A stretch of DNA of 64,000 nt, from the NCBI GenBank assembly GCA_027922465.2, contig BQMF02000044.1, positions 1,054,001-1,118,000 on the forward strand. Reading direction: 5' to 3'. Shown one piece after another: positions 11,112 through 21,290 of the stretch (position 1 is its first letter; each line of letters starts with the position of its first letter). Below the pieces are notes generated by a model. The model searched no databases and was not told the origin of the DNA. It saw nothing but the letters and a program-made list of their open reading frames with translations. Made by a program: the position numbers and the translations under genes. Source of the stretch: Turritopsis dohrnii. Taxonomy: Eukaryota > Cnidaria > Hydrozoa > Anthoathecata > Oceaniidae.

Positions 11112-14100
11112 CTAAAAATTAACATTTACAAAAAAGGTGAGACCATTGAAAACCATTTGAACGAACGAAATTGAGAAAAAGATCATTTGAAGAATTTGGG
11201 GATACCAATACTCTTAAGCAGGTAAATAAACTGGGACTTATAAACCTCTATTCTAGGATAAGACTTACTTTGCACTTAGGAGAGTAACGCATCAAACTTC
11301 TAACTTTATCATATATCTGTTTCTCACTAGTTCCGAAAAACTTTAAGCATTCATTAAATTTCTCTCTAACATCTGCCATAGACACATGATTCCTTTCTAT
11401 TTCTTCGGAAAATATTCCCTTCAGTTGAGTGATGTCACTAATGGTCCACAAATGCTTTGGGGATGAGGTAGTCAAGTCTTTGGTGACTACAAAATCAGTT
11501 GGAGGTTCGGGAACAGTCCGAAAGTATTTCCGAACGATTTCGGCACCTTTAGCTGCTGTTTGTTGCTTTCTTCTAATGAAATAATGCGACTCTGCTGTCT
11601 CCAAACTGTGTCCCATTAAGTCTGCAACTTCCTGATTAAAGCCTAGACCTTTATCTCGTATGCCTGTGCTTGTTGATTTTCTTATAATATTGCAGGTCAA
11701 GTTCTTCACAGGCGTCTTCTCAAATATTCCACCCTTGACCCAAAGTTGGTGAATTCTTAGACTGATTTGACCCGGATCCATAGAAGATCCAGTCCAAGAC
11801 AAGAACACGTTTGGACTGTTCGAGTTTATCTGAGGTCGAACTTTCGTGACAAATATGTTGAGCCAGCCATATTCCTCCTCATTTAAAGTTATCGCGGCAG
11901 GACCATATGCGTGTGAGGTCTTATGGTTTTTAACGAAAATTTCATAAACACCATCTACTTTTCTTGCGGCATGAAACTCCGAAACCAAAACGTTTGCCGA
12001 TACTCCTGATCGATGACCATTAGCAAAATGGATCGCCGAAAACAAATGGTCTCTCATCTGACAATACTGTGTTTGCGTAACATTGACATTACTCCTTTTA
12101 AGTATCGCAAATAAATCTTTCGCTTTAACAGCATGATCACTTTTTTCATATGCTTGGACTTGTTCCGGGGTGACCAACATGGAAAAATCGTCAATATCTC
12201 TCTCCCATTTCCGTTTCCGATCCATTTTTTGATAGCTTTTCTTCCACCCGTTAAGTTTTAACTTCAAATCTAGTATTTGGGCAGAAGACACATCCCTGAT
12301 CCCAACTTTTTCGGTAATGAGATATTCGCAGAAGATATCAACAGATAACAGGTACTTTTTTATGGTTCCCGGTAAACTATTGCGAAATTTGCAATATTCC
12401 ATTAAGTAGTTATCACGGAAATGCTTGATATCGAAAAACATTGAAAAAGGTTGGTTTTTGCATAAAACCAAATATATGCGTTTTACATCATCACTGAGTT
12501 GAACGCAAGATACTCTGTTGCCACCATCTGGGCTTTGTAGGTATCTTACGAAGCCATTCAAAACAACTTTCACATCCCGTGGCAATTCTGCGTCTTTTGA
12601 ATCCTCATCTTCCGAAAACAGATCCTCATCGTCACTTTCATAATATTTGTTGAGTGATGAAGTAGGTGTAGTGGGTATCTTTCTTGTAGTTGATGAATCT
12701 TTATTGGTTTCTGAGAACAACAATCGCAGAGAATTCGTAACTGGCTCTGATGAATTAGGTGTAGTGGGTATGTTTCTTGTAGTTGAAGAATCTTTATTGG
12801 CTTCTGAGAATAACAATCGCGGAGAATTCGTAACTGGCTCTGATGAATTAGGTGTAGTGGGTATCTTTACTGTAGTTGAAGAATGTTTTTTGGCATTCGA
12901 GAATAACGATCGAGGAGATTTTGTAATTGTCTCTGGAAGAATGCTGGTATTAAACATTTGTGCTTCTTTTAGTAGTTTGTAATAGTCCGCATTCCGAGGT
13001 AGCTTATGATGTACAAAAAGATGCTTTGGCAATCTTTTCAATACCTTGTAACAGCCTTTGACAGGGCAAATCCGTGCAAAGTGATAGTCCTTTTGATTTC
13101 CCTTTTTTGGCGTTTTAACCTTTGGTTGCGATTGTTTTCTTAAGGAGAACTGTCCCATAACAGCACCACAGCTTGCCTTCGTCCATTTATGTTTTAGCAT
13201 CAAATGCCTTGGCAAATTTTGGACAATCTGCTTACAGACAGACACAGGACACTGTCTGCTGTGACGGGAAGGGCTAAAATGTTGGATAAACAAATGAAAA
13301 TACACAAAAAAGGTTTACACAGATAAGTAATCTCCACATTGAAAACTTACGGTTTTCGCTTAACGTATTGCTCTTTATGAATGGTCAGGTTCTTATCTGG
13401 AAAGGTCTGGAATGAAATTAACGAGAAAAAAATAACAACTAGCTAATGTATCCCTTTGTTATACGGAATTGCAAATATAATAATAAAGATGTAATTTAAT
13501 GTCATCGGATCGATAGCGCAGTCGGTAGAGCAATCGCCCCGCAAACGAGAGGTCGTGGGTTCAATCCCCACTAGATCCGTTACCTTTACGGAAAGTTCTA
13601 TACAATAATAGTGACACTCACATTTGAATTGAACTCCACATGGGCGTTCCTTTCTGTGTCATATACCATAGCAACGTCAGCATTCCATTCCGCGTTATCT
13701 ATCAAAGCAAGCTTATCATTCCGATCCTTATTAACTACCATACCAACCTCAACGTTCCGTTCCACGTTACCTGCCAGTTCATCATTCTGCTCCACGCCAA
13801 CTGCCTTAACAACCTCATTGTTCCGTTCCACGTCATCTACTATAGCAACCTCAACGTTCCGTACCGCGTAATCTACTACAGGAAGTTCATCGTTCTGTTC
13901 CACACCACTTACCATAGCAACCTCATTGTTCCGTTCCACGTCATCTACTATAGCAACCTCAACGTTCCGTACCGCGTAATCTACTACAGGAAGTTCATTG
14001 TTCTGTTCCACACCAATTACCATAGCAACCTCATTGTTCCGTTCCACGTCATCTACTATAGCAACCTCAACGTTCCGTACCGCGTAATCTACTACAGGAA

Positions 14101-17100
14101 GTTCATCGTTCTGTTCCACACCACTTACCATAGCAACCTCATTGTTCCGTTCCACGTCATCTACTATAGCAACCTCAACGTTCCGTACCGCGTAATCTAC
14201 TACAGGAAGTTCATTGTTCTGTTCCACACCAATTACCATAGCAACCTCATTGTTCCGTTCCACGTCATCTACTATAGCAACCTCAACGTTCCGTACCGCG
14301 TAATCTAGTATAGGAAGTTCATCGTTCTGTTCCACACCAACTACCATAGCAACCTCATTGTTCCGCTCCACGTCATCTACTATAGCAACCTCAACGTTCC
14401 GTACCGCGTAATCTACTATAGGAAGTTCATCGTTCTGTTCCACACCAACTACCATAGCAACCTCATTGTTCCGCTCCACGTCATCTACTATAGCAACCTC
14501 AACGTTCCGTTCCTCGTTATCTGCCATAAATTGTTCTTTCTCTCCATCTTTCCATTCAACGTCTTTAATATTTAATATTTCCTTTAATTCCGCTTCCAAT
14601 GCTTCTTCAGATGCAACTATAAATAATATAAGACTGAAATTCGCTGGGCAATCTACCAATCGGGAATACTGAAAGTGAAAGCTTTACCTTCTTCGTCTTC
14701 ACTCTCAGGTCTTTGCCATATCTGCTGTAAGTATCTGCTGGCCTGTAACAAAAAGTAACAAAAAGTATTAATAATTTTTAATAATAATGGGTTTCAAAAG
14801 AATTGCAAATAAACCAAATGGTACCTCGGAATAGCTAACATTGGCATATAAGCAATACAATAACACCATACTTTCCGGAAATAATACTTTGAAAACGTAG
14901 TCAAAATACTAAAAAGAAACAGTTCAACGTAGACAAAACATCAATTTGCTTCCGAGGAATACCTTATCTTCTGAATGTAAAAAAAGAGTCCGACCCACCA
15001 AACGAGAAAAAGAAGTCTGATACTATAAGAGCTGTTTCGATCGTAAAGCACGAAGCAAATTATTGAAATTTCAGTAAGTAAAAATAAACTATTCTACCTT
15101 CCTCCGTTCAGCGGGATTAAAAGTTTGCAGGATTTTATCCATGATTGTACTTTCCTGTTCTTCTGTATAAGGGGAGCATACGTCAACAACTCTTAACCTC
15201 CCTATGCCGAATTAAGCTGCAATTTAGATGAAACACTTTTTTACTATATAGTGAAGATTTGTGAGTTACCTTTCTGTTTACCACCTGCCTTGTATTGCTG
15301 ATGTCGTTCACAATACGTCTAATAAAGAAAATAATATAAATAGTTTTTAGGAACTAAGGTTAACAATCTGGAATTGAAGTTACTCAATGCTGGACTATAC
15401 CTTCCCAGTAAATATACATAAAATTTGACTGTTTAGATTATCCATCATTTCTTTGATGGTCTCAATGGGAACATCTTGCACATTTCTGAAAATGCATAAA
15501 GTTTTTATTTTATTGGGGTTTCAGAAGATATAGTTAATAAACAAGCCTGAGAATACATCCAATATTTACTTGTATTTTTTCCAGCTAGGGCAAGCAACAT
15601 TATCTTCACCCTGTAAGATAACCTTTTTAATGTAAAAGATATGCAGGGCAGGCAAAAAGGAAGACATTTAAGAAGACTTAAGACTAAATTAGGACTAAAA
15701 TAACATTAATCTCACCATGGTAGCATATAGCATCGCAAAACTAAAAGGGAAAGGACATGGTAATAGTAGCTTTAGTGACTATAGATTTCGACATGAAAGA
15801 AAATGTTTAATACTCCAGATAATTCCATATTTCAAAGTCTAAAGTAAACTAAAGATTCATAAGAAAGAGAACCAACTACCTACATTGAAGAGTTTGCATT
15901 AGTTTTTGACCTGAGGTCATCGATGACTTGATAATTCAGTGGGTTGGTTGCATAATTTCTATGCTCAGTTCCAGTCAAATGCTAAAACAAAAAAACTAAT
16001 TTAAGGCAAGAGACTGTGGTAAGAACTTTTGGGAAGTTTTTCGATAAGTAGTTTTCGAAGAAGGGGAACTGAAATGAGTAATTTTTGGTAGAATATAATT
16101 TAGTACATCTGCAGTCATGTTCAAAACTGTAATGGGTAAGTCTTTCATAACAAATACCTCATTTAAGTCTTCAAACTTTGTGTCACAGCATTCACAGTAG
16201 CCATAGTCATTGTCATTTCGAATTATTCTTTCGGGATACTGAGACTCCCCAGAACTGGTTGAAATTGAAGGAAATTTTCCCTCATAGAAAAGTGGACAAC
16301 TTAAACTGAATGAATAAATTTAAATGTTTATCTGAAATACATCATAATTTAAATATAAAATAAACAGCTAACCATTCTTTGTCTTCAATTTTGAAGAATG
16401 GCTCTTTCAGTGCTGTAACTTTAGCTGCAAAGGAATGAAACAACACCCTTAAACATATCACCATGAATTGTTGTTGGAATAGAAAACTTCTTTTTATCAG
16501 TTTGTGCTTACCAGAATTGGGCATTAATCTTTTTAGAGCAACCTACAAGGATAATTTTGACATGTATTTCACTTTCATAACCATTGACTATTTCCATAAA
16601 CATGCAATGTTCATTGTTGGATATATTCCTGCAGAGAAGAATCCCTTCTAAACAAACACAATCTGTACATAAGTATATACATACTCTACAATTAGGTTCC
16701 GAGTTTGTTTTCTCAATCGCAATAACCTAACATGAAAATAAAATTAATGAAGATGGGCAAGAAAAAGAATTCCTACATATTTGCTAAGAAAAAATAAAAC
16801 AAAATAGACCCCATAAAGTCCAAATGATAAGGTAAACATAAGAACTTGACCATTAACCATTAATATAAAACAACAAGAAAGTTCTTACCTGTACATCACT
16901 CTCAGAAACAAACTCTATCTCCACTTCCTAAATGAAAAAGTATGCTAACAAAAGATCTTCAAAGAAACATAAAACTAATCAAACAAATCTATCTGATTTT
17001 TTTTGTCAAATTAGGATAAAAAATAAAAGATTGGATTGCATACCACTGGTTTGAAACATGGAGCACAATACCTAACCTAAAATTACAATAAAACATATCA

Positions 17101-20100
17101 CGATAATATCGATCTGATATTATAACATTATATATATAAAAATGGTATTACATACATCTGACCGCCACCATAAATCATTGGATATATAGCTGTATCGCAA
17201 TTCACAGCCAGGAAGTATATCCACAATGGCCACCAAAAATAAATGGGGAATGTTTCCCACCACAAATTTCTTCAGAAGACAGTTGGCCAATTTTGGTGGA
17301 GAGTCATTGACAAATCTTCCAAGACTTGTTGACAAAGTTGTATCTATACTAAAAATAAGATATACTGGGGTGTACATATTTATGAAGTATAATGAAAAAC
17401 TATTAGAACACAACTCCCCATACAAAAGGTAAATCAGATCAGTTCCATTGGTTAACATTCTTTCTTACAGAAAAATATGCATAATACATCACATTTCATA
17501 ATACAAATTTATTAGATGGGCTTATTATAACTTCTCTGTTACTTGAATTTAAAATAGAGAGTAGTAAGAGTAAAAAGGTTTATTATTACCTTTGTGCACA
17601 ATAGCAAGTCTTATATTCTGTAATTACAATATCCTACCTTAACTTTTCTTCTTTAAATATCACATCAAACATAGAGCAGTTAATTTTTCTTTTTCGATAC
17701 TTTAAAGCCTGCTGCTGCGCTTGCTTGTTTTTTAGTAATGTTCCCCTCATCTCCAACAATGGCTGTCCTTTCTTGATGGATGTGGCAGTAAAAACACCAT
17801 AGCCTATGAAAGGGTTTTTATATCATTTTTAAATCAAATAGTAACTTTTCAGTGTCAAAGGAATTTTCTGAATATTTTGTCTTATTGAGAAAGCTGAGCT
17901 ACATCGCACTTGTTTATAGGTTGGCGATGAACCAATCTATAAAAATAAGAGAAGAAAAATACTATCCTTCAGGCAGTATTCAGATTAATTTTTTCATGTT
18001 CATCATATAACCGTCATCTAAGCAACAATTAAATACAACAATTGAATAAACATTATTTATTTTACAGGTATATAATTTTGGCAAAGTTAGTCCTCTTTTT
18101 GATTAACCAGAAGTTGTTAACGCTCATCATCCTTGCTGCAGTTTGCAGTAGAATGAGATTATCTGTAATCAATACATAGTGATAACTTTTAAGGCTCACC
18201 TTTATATTTTTCTTATTACATTGAACAGTCTCAGCCAAATCCATTTATCTTGTCAATGTTGTTATTCAACTTTGTATTCCCCTTGAGATATATCTATCTT
18301 TTTCTTGGCTACTTGAGGAAAGTACCTCACTTCTTCATCATCGTACTATCCCATATCACACTAACTGATTTCATAGCTCTGAAAACTCTGCTTATGACCC
18401 TGTTTTCTTATTGACTAAGATTAACATGCTTTATAATTAAATCAAATAATCACGAGTAGTGCTCCTCAAGGTAAAGCAAATAGTTTTCAGTTTGAAAATC
18501 AAGTAACATATATATCTCTTCTAAGGCTAACTTGCTGTGGACAAAAGAGTTTTGGTAGCTATCACAAATCTACTAATGGTTATATTGATGATTTTCTAAG
18601 TGATATAATGTTTATAAGCATCGGTGTTTTTAGCTATGAGTTTCAACATAATGCTGTATAGACATGCATCTTCACTGGCAATTAGATGCTCCCTATACAC
18701 TTCAAGATTTTGTCGGTTAAAATGGTTATCAGGAGGCATTTTTAAGACAAATAAAATAATAAAAACTAATACTCATTAGCACTCATAATCCATTTTTGTG
18801 AAGTTTGTTTAGATTTTAAACAGAGCTTTCACTGGTAACATCAGAACTCATCTATTATATTATATATTTATATCATTTTAACTGCACGCACATTCTTAAC
18901 TTAATTGATCACGATCTTTATTCAAACCTAACCTCTTGTTAATTTTAATTTTTAATTTTTTTCTCTAAATAAACGTTCAACATTTGTATCATTTTTAACT
19001 TGATAAAGATTATGTAAGATATCGAAAATTCACCAATTTGAGTTATCAAAGTTTTCGTCACAGCAAGTCGCCTTTCTCTATTTCGCATTTGTCTGTTCCT
19101 TCTCCTTTTAGATAGGATAAAGTCTATTATCTATTTTTGTTTTATATTCTAAGAATATCTAACTTTTTATTTCTTATTGTCTACCAACTGATTTTAATAT
19201 TGTAATATATTTGTTTTATATTATTGCAATATATTTGTTTTTATATTATTTTATATTATTGTTTTATATTATTGCAAAAAAAAAAAAAGATATCGAAAAT
19301 TTGTGAAGAGATGTGTTTTTAATTGTTCATTATATGTAATATATTTTATCAGAAACTGCATCAGCATCAGGTGTAGTTATAGAAAATATAAAAGAATAGA
19401 AGTGAATAATCTCGAAAGCTTGACATTCAAAGTGTAGTTTTATAACTAAATAACTAAATTTCTTAAAAAGTTCATAGTGGGGAAATGGTTCATTGCTGTC
19501 TATTTTAATTAGCTAGACATTTACTGGCTTGTCACATCCAAACATCTGAGCTGAGTGAAAAAACAGCACTATACTCTCACTTGATCGCATAAAAAAGATT
19601 TCTGGCTGTGTTTGAACATCAATGTAACTTTATACATACAAGTAGCTTATAAGTCCTAATATTTAAGGGTGGCCTCCTCCTCTCTCAACTAGTCCTCGTA
19701 GGTGTTCGTTCCCCTACTAACATAGACAAGTTTACAACTTCCTTACTTTAAAATAACAATACTATGTTATTTTATAAATATGATTGTAAATTATAAATTT
19801 TGTAGTAATTAATATCCAAAGCTTCTTTTTCTTGTAAATTTATCAGTAGGGACAACCGTAAATAGAGGGATCCCGTAATTACGGGATACATCCCGTAATT
19901 AAAGGAATTTTGTTTGTTTTGAATCTACGGTGAACACACTTCCCCTGCAAGACTTGGAACTTTTTTTATCTTAAACCTTAGGGAATTTCTCGACATTTTA
20001 ACGCGGCGATGTTTGACCTTTCCGCGCCAACTTTTTCTAAAATCAGCAATTTTCTAGCAGTGGTAAATTAAAATGGCGAGTACTTTGGATTTCTTAATGT

Positions 20101-20617
20101 TACGAGTTTCAAATAGCTCTTCATAAGACCACTGATCATGATTTATACAACCACAAGTTCTTTTAAATCTGCCATTGTCACATCAAATTGGGCTGATTTT
20201 TTGTGTTCGTGTAATCACAGTATGCACGCCATTATGGTCATCGCATAATTACAGTATGTACAATTCACATCCCGTAATTACGGGATCCCTCTATTTACGG
20301 TTGTCCCTGACTGTTTATCTTTGTTGGTGAAAATAAACTACTATTACTACTACACTACTACCACATAAATTTGACTGGCTGATCAAACATATATATACAT
20401 ACCTATATGACTATCAATATATTTTTTTATCAAAAATGATGGGTCACTGTTGATCAACGATTTAATAACTGTATCTTCTTCTTGATTCTAAAAGATGATG
20501 CGAGTTTAATAAAAAAACAAAAAAAGAAATTATATAATAAACATAGCTAGCAAGTGTTTATCAAAAAGAGTTATATGCTTGACAACTCACAACAGTCTGC
20601 TGAACTTTTTTTTCCAT
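10700..20617 (-). CDS. SET (KMT5A-like) - DBF4 - tyrosine recombinase fusion gene, 22 exons
   Basis: Exons in reading order: 20617-20591, 20487-20403, 17803-17638, 17348-17156, 17076-17044, 16927-16889, 16726-16685, 16542-16512, 16424-16373, 16305-16158, 15981-15884, 15740-15716, 15610-15570, 15485-15401, 15318-15270, 15201-15098, 14742-14688, 14616-13622, 13406-13351, 13273-11269, 11111-11061, 10909-10700. All junctions are GT-AG and every phase matches, giving 4,590 nt (1,529 residues). Order of parts: SET domain (about 30-157), DBF4 motif M LKEPFFKIED (about 210), DBF4-type finger with C260, C263, H273 and H279, 36-residue repeats (about 470-690), two C2H2-like fingers (about 780-840), then a tyrosine recombinase with R1196, R1306, H1330 and Y1339. 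KMT5A methylates histone H4 lysine 20, DBF4 activates CDC7 kinase, and Crypton recombinases move DNA. Two genes joined wrongly remain possible. Function is unknown. Confidence 0.7.
11269..13273 (-). CDS. Crypton-like tyrosine recombinase exon (part of the fusion gene)
   Basis: A 2,005 nt exon. It opens with two fingers, CPVSVCKQIVQNLPRHLMLK and CPVKGCYKVLKRLPKHLFVH, each C-x4-C-x8 or x9-H-x4-H. Next come a Ser/Thr-Pro linker with a 31-residue repeat, then an all-helical region and the catalytic part: GHRSG (R1196), CNIIRKS (R1306), MGHSLETAESHY (H1330 and Y1339). The usual HxxR box is NxxR, so the first histidine is lost. Cryptons are eukaryotic DNA transposons using such a recombinase, and vertebrate genes such as ZMYM2 derive from them. 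The exon lacks its own ATG ahead of the first finger, which supports its being spliced to upstream exons. Confidence 0.7.
12650..12940. repeat. 93 bp tandem repeat coding for a Ser/Thr-Pro linker
   Basis: AGGTGTAGTGGGTAT recurs at about 12662, 12755 and 12848, 93 bp apart, giving three 31-residue units of the type SPRLLFSEANKDSSTTRNIP. It lies between the zinc fingers and the recombinase core of the same exon. Frame is preserved. Confidence 0.8.
13507..13579 (+). tRNA. tRNA-like sequence (Ala-CGC-like, probably SINE-derived or pseudo)
   Basis: GGATCGA ... TAGATCC can form an acceptor stem with one mismatch, TAGCGCAGTCGG matches the Pol III A box, and GTGGG-TTCAATC-CCCAC is a perfect T arm with B box. 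The anticodon loop reads CCCGCAA, giving CGC, but position 33 is C where T is nearly invariant, and the anticodon stem has only three good pairs. A Pol III-type promoter is present; a working tRNA is doubtful. It lies inside the 215 bp intron 13407-13621 of the fusion gene, on the opposite strand. Confidence 0.45.
13622..14616 (-). CDS. coding minisatellite exon (part of the fusion gene)
   Basis: A 995 nt exon with acidic, low-complexity protein. The first 40 residues (VASEEALEAELKEILNIKD ...) are non-repetitive; then six to seven units of 36 residues follow, each three copies of a 12-residue motif N-x-E-V/L-x-x-V-x-x-x-x-R/Q. The stop-free frame ends at a gtgagtg donor (13621-13616), spliced in phase 0 to exon 13351-13406. 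If that donor were not used, the protein would stop 6 codons later at 13598-13600. Likely a flexible acidic linker. Confidence 0.65.
13816..14510. repeat. 108 bp tandem repeat (minisatellite) with 36 bp sub-units
   Basis: The word GTACCGCGTAAT recurs at 13861, 13969, 14077, 14185, 14293 and 14401, exactly 108 bp apart. Each unit contains three diverged 36 bp sub-units. Units in the middle alternate between two types (VIG/NNEL and VSG/NDEL in the encoded protein), so a 216 bp higher-order repeat is superimposed. The reading frame is preserved throughout. Confidence 0.9.
15884..16542 (-). CDS. DBF4 motif M and DBF4-type zinc finger exons (part of the fusion gene)
   Basis: Four exons (16542-16512, 16424-16373, 16305-16158, 15981-15884) encode AKVTALKEPFFKIEDKE, then a linker, then YGYCECCDTKFEDLNEHLTG and TEHRNYA ... 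YQVIDDL. Human DBF4 has the same order: motif M (LKAPFLKIED) followed by motif C, a CxxC-x9-HxxxxxH finger with YxxVDDL after it. Both motifs contact CDC7 kinase in known DBF4 proteins. The N-terminal BRCT-like motif N of DBF4 is absent; a SET domain occupies that place. Confidence 0.8.
17156..17348 (-). CDS. SET domain C-terminal exon (part of the fusion gene)
   Basis: Encodes IDTTLSTSLGRFVNDSP ... ANC ... PHLFLVAIVDILPGCELRYSY, the second half of a SET domain. In KMT5A the matching parts are IDAT ... LGRLINHS, PHLILIASRDI and GEELLYDYGD. The histidine of the usual NHS motif is aspartate here (NDS), while the paired tyrosines of the terminal YxY are kept. This may lower or change cofactor binding. 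It joins in phase to exon 17638-17803 (GYGVFTATSIKKGQPLLE), the first half of the same fold. Confidence 0.75.
17638..17803 (-). CDS. SET domain N-terminal exon (part of the fusion gene)
   Basis: Encodes GYGVFTATSIKKGQPLLEMR then GTLL ... CSMFDVIF, matching the SET start GxGVFAxxxIKKGDxLxEYxG and the region before the catalytic pocket. Exon 20403-20487 supplies the preceding helix (EEDTVIKSLINSDP ... IDSHI), which also resembles the stretch before the KMT5A SET domain. The phase 1 junction restores the glycine of IGYG. A 2.6 kb intron with a palindromic MITE separates the two exons. Confidence 0.75.
19848..20308. mobile_element. MITE with 38 bp inverted repeats in a SET-gene intron
   Basis: AGGGACAACCGTAAATAGAG and the following GGATCCCGTAATTACGGGAT are present at both ends as inverted repeats. 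The TIR itself contains the perfect palindrome TCCCGTAATTACGGGA. The 461 bp element is non-coding and sits within the first large intron of the fusion gene. No target duplication is obvious. Confidence 0.75.
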
Positions 20618-20754
20618 TTTTGAAAAATAATCTAAATCAGATAAACAACACTAGCTAAACTTCTCAACCAAAAACGTCTGTTCGCCTCTCTGCCGCTTGA
20701 AGGACCTCCATTATGGAAGCGTACGCGATATTGCCGGCTACCGATAACGTGTGG

Positions 20755-20915
20755 AAAGGAGTCCGATCGTGTACGAATGGAGTCCGATCGTGTACGAAAG
20801 GAGTCCTAGAGTACAAAAGGAGTCCGAACATATTGTTAAAAAGGAGTCCGAATGTAACAATGGAGTCCGTTAGTGTCAAAATGGAGTCTGAAATGTGTAC
20901 AAAAGGAGTCCATCA
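20755..20915 (+). repeat. GGAGTCC array, eight units of 19-24 bp
   Basis: Eight consecutive units start with GGAGTCC or GGAGTCT, followed by 10-17 variable bases often ending GTACGAAA or ACAAAA. The last three units are shared with the copy at 1240-1312. It lies about 140 bp upstream of the fusion gene's start codon. Function unknown; probably a mobile-element end. Confidence 0.75.
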
Positions 20916-20920
20916 ATTTC

Positions 20921-20947
20921 GTTATTATTATTATTATTATTATTATT
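20921..20947. repeat. (TTA)n microsatellite
   Basis: About nine TTA units, between the GGAGTCC array and the SINE. Confidence 0.9.
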
Positions 20948-20977
20948 TTGTATATTTCTCAGTAATTCTCGTAATTC

Positions 20978-21256
20978 ATGCGAGAGATCGGGGTTCAATT
21001 CCCCTTGGCGGCGATTCACCATGCGCGGGTGAATGTACCATAGCGCCGGGTCGACCCATGCCATGTGAGGGAAATTGGGTAGATGATACATCGGGTGTTG
21101 CAGGAGGTCATCCAGAAGAGCACAGGTCCTTGATTGGGTTTGTGTCACTCATGTGAGTGTCAAATACTTCGGAGCCTCCAACCTAAGCCGTGGCCCCTCC
21201 TGGAAAGCAGATGCAATAGCAACTGAGTGAGGCTAGCCACGTAAAACAATACCAAA

Positions 21257-21287
<31 letters not shown>

Positions 21288-21290
21288 ATA
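20978..21290 (+). mobile_element. 5'-truncated tRNA-derived SINE with (AAAT)n tail
   Basis: GAGATCGGGGTTCAATTCCC is a tRNA T arm (GGGG-TTCAATT-CCCC) with a B box. It is followed by about 240 bases of tRNA-unrelated body and ends in nine AAAT repeats (21254-21290). The tRNA 5' half with the A box is missing. This arrangement is diagnostic of a SINE; the family was not identified. Confidence 0.7.

Noticed and set aside
12647..12982. Plus-strand 111-codon frame in the 93 bp repeat
   Set aside because: Shadow of the recombinase exon on the other strand.
13507..13579. Functional tRNA-Ala gene
   Set aside because: C at position 33, weak anticodon stem and an atypical acceptor stem; kept only as tRNA-like.
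13611..14308. Plus-strand open frames across the 108 bp array
   Set aside because: They exist only because the repeat unit is a multiple of three and lacks stops; the minus strand frame is the one with splice sites at both ends.
15884..15981. DBF4 gene ending at the in-frame TAG after SSM
   Set aside because: A gtaggt donor begins one base before that codon is complete, and splicing there continues in phase through ten further exons; the short form remains possible as a read-through isoform.
20755..20915. CRISPR-like array
   Set aside because: The constant part is only 7 bases, fillers are short and unequal, and the surroundings are clearly eukaryotic.
20876..21156. Frames of 90 and 147 codons over the SINE
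   Set aside because: Made of triplet repeats and SINE sequence; no splice or start context.
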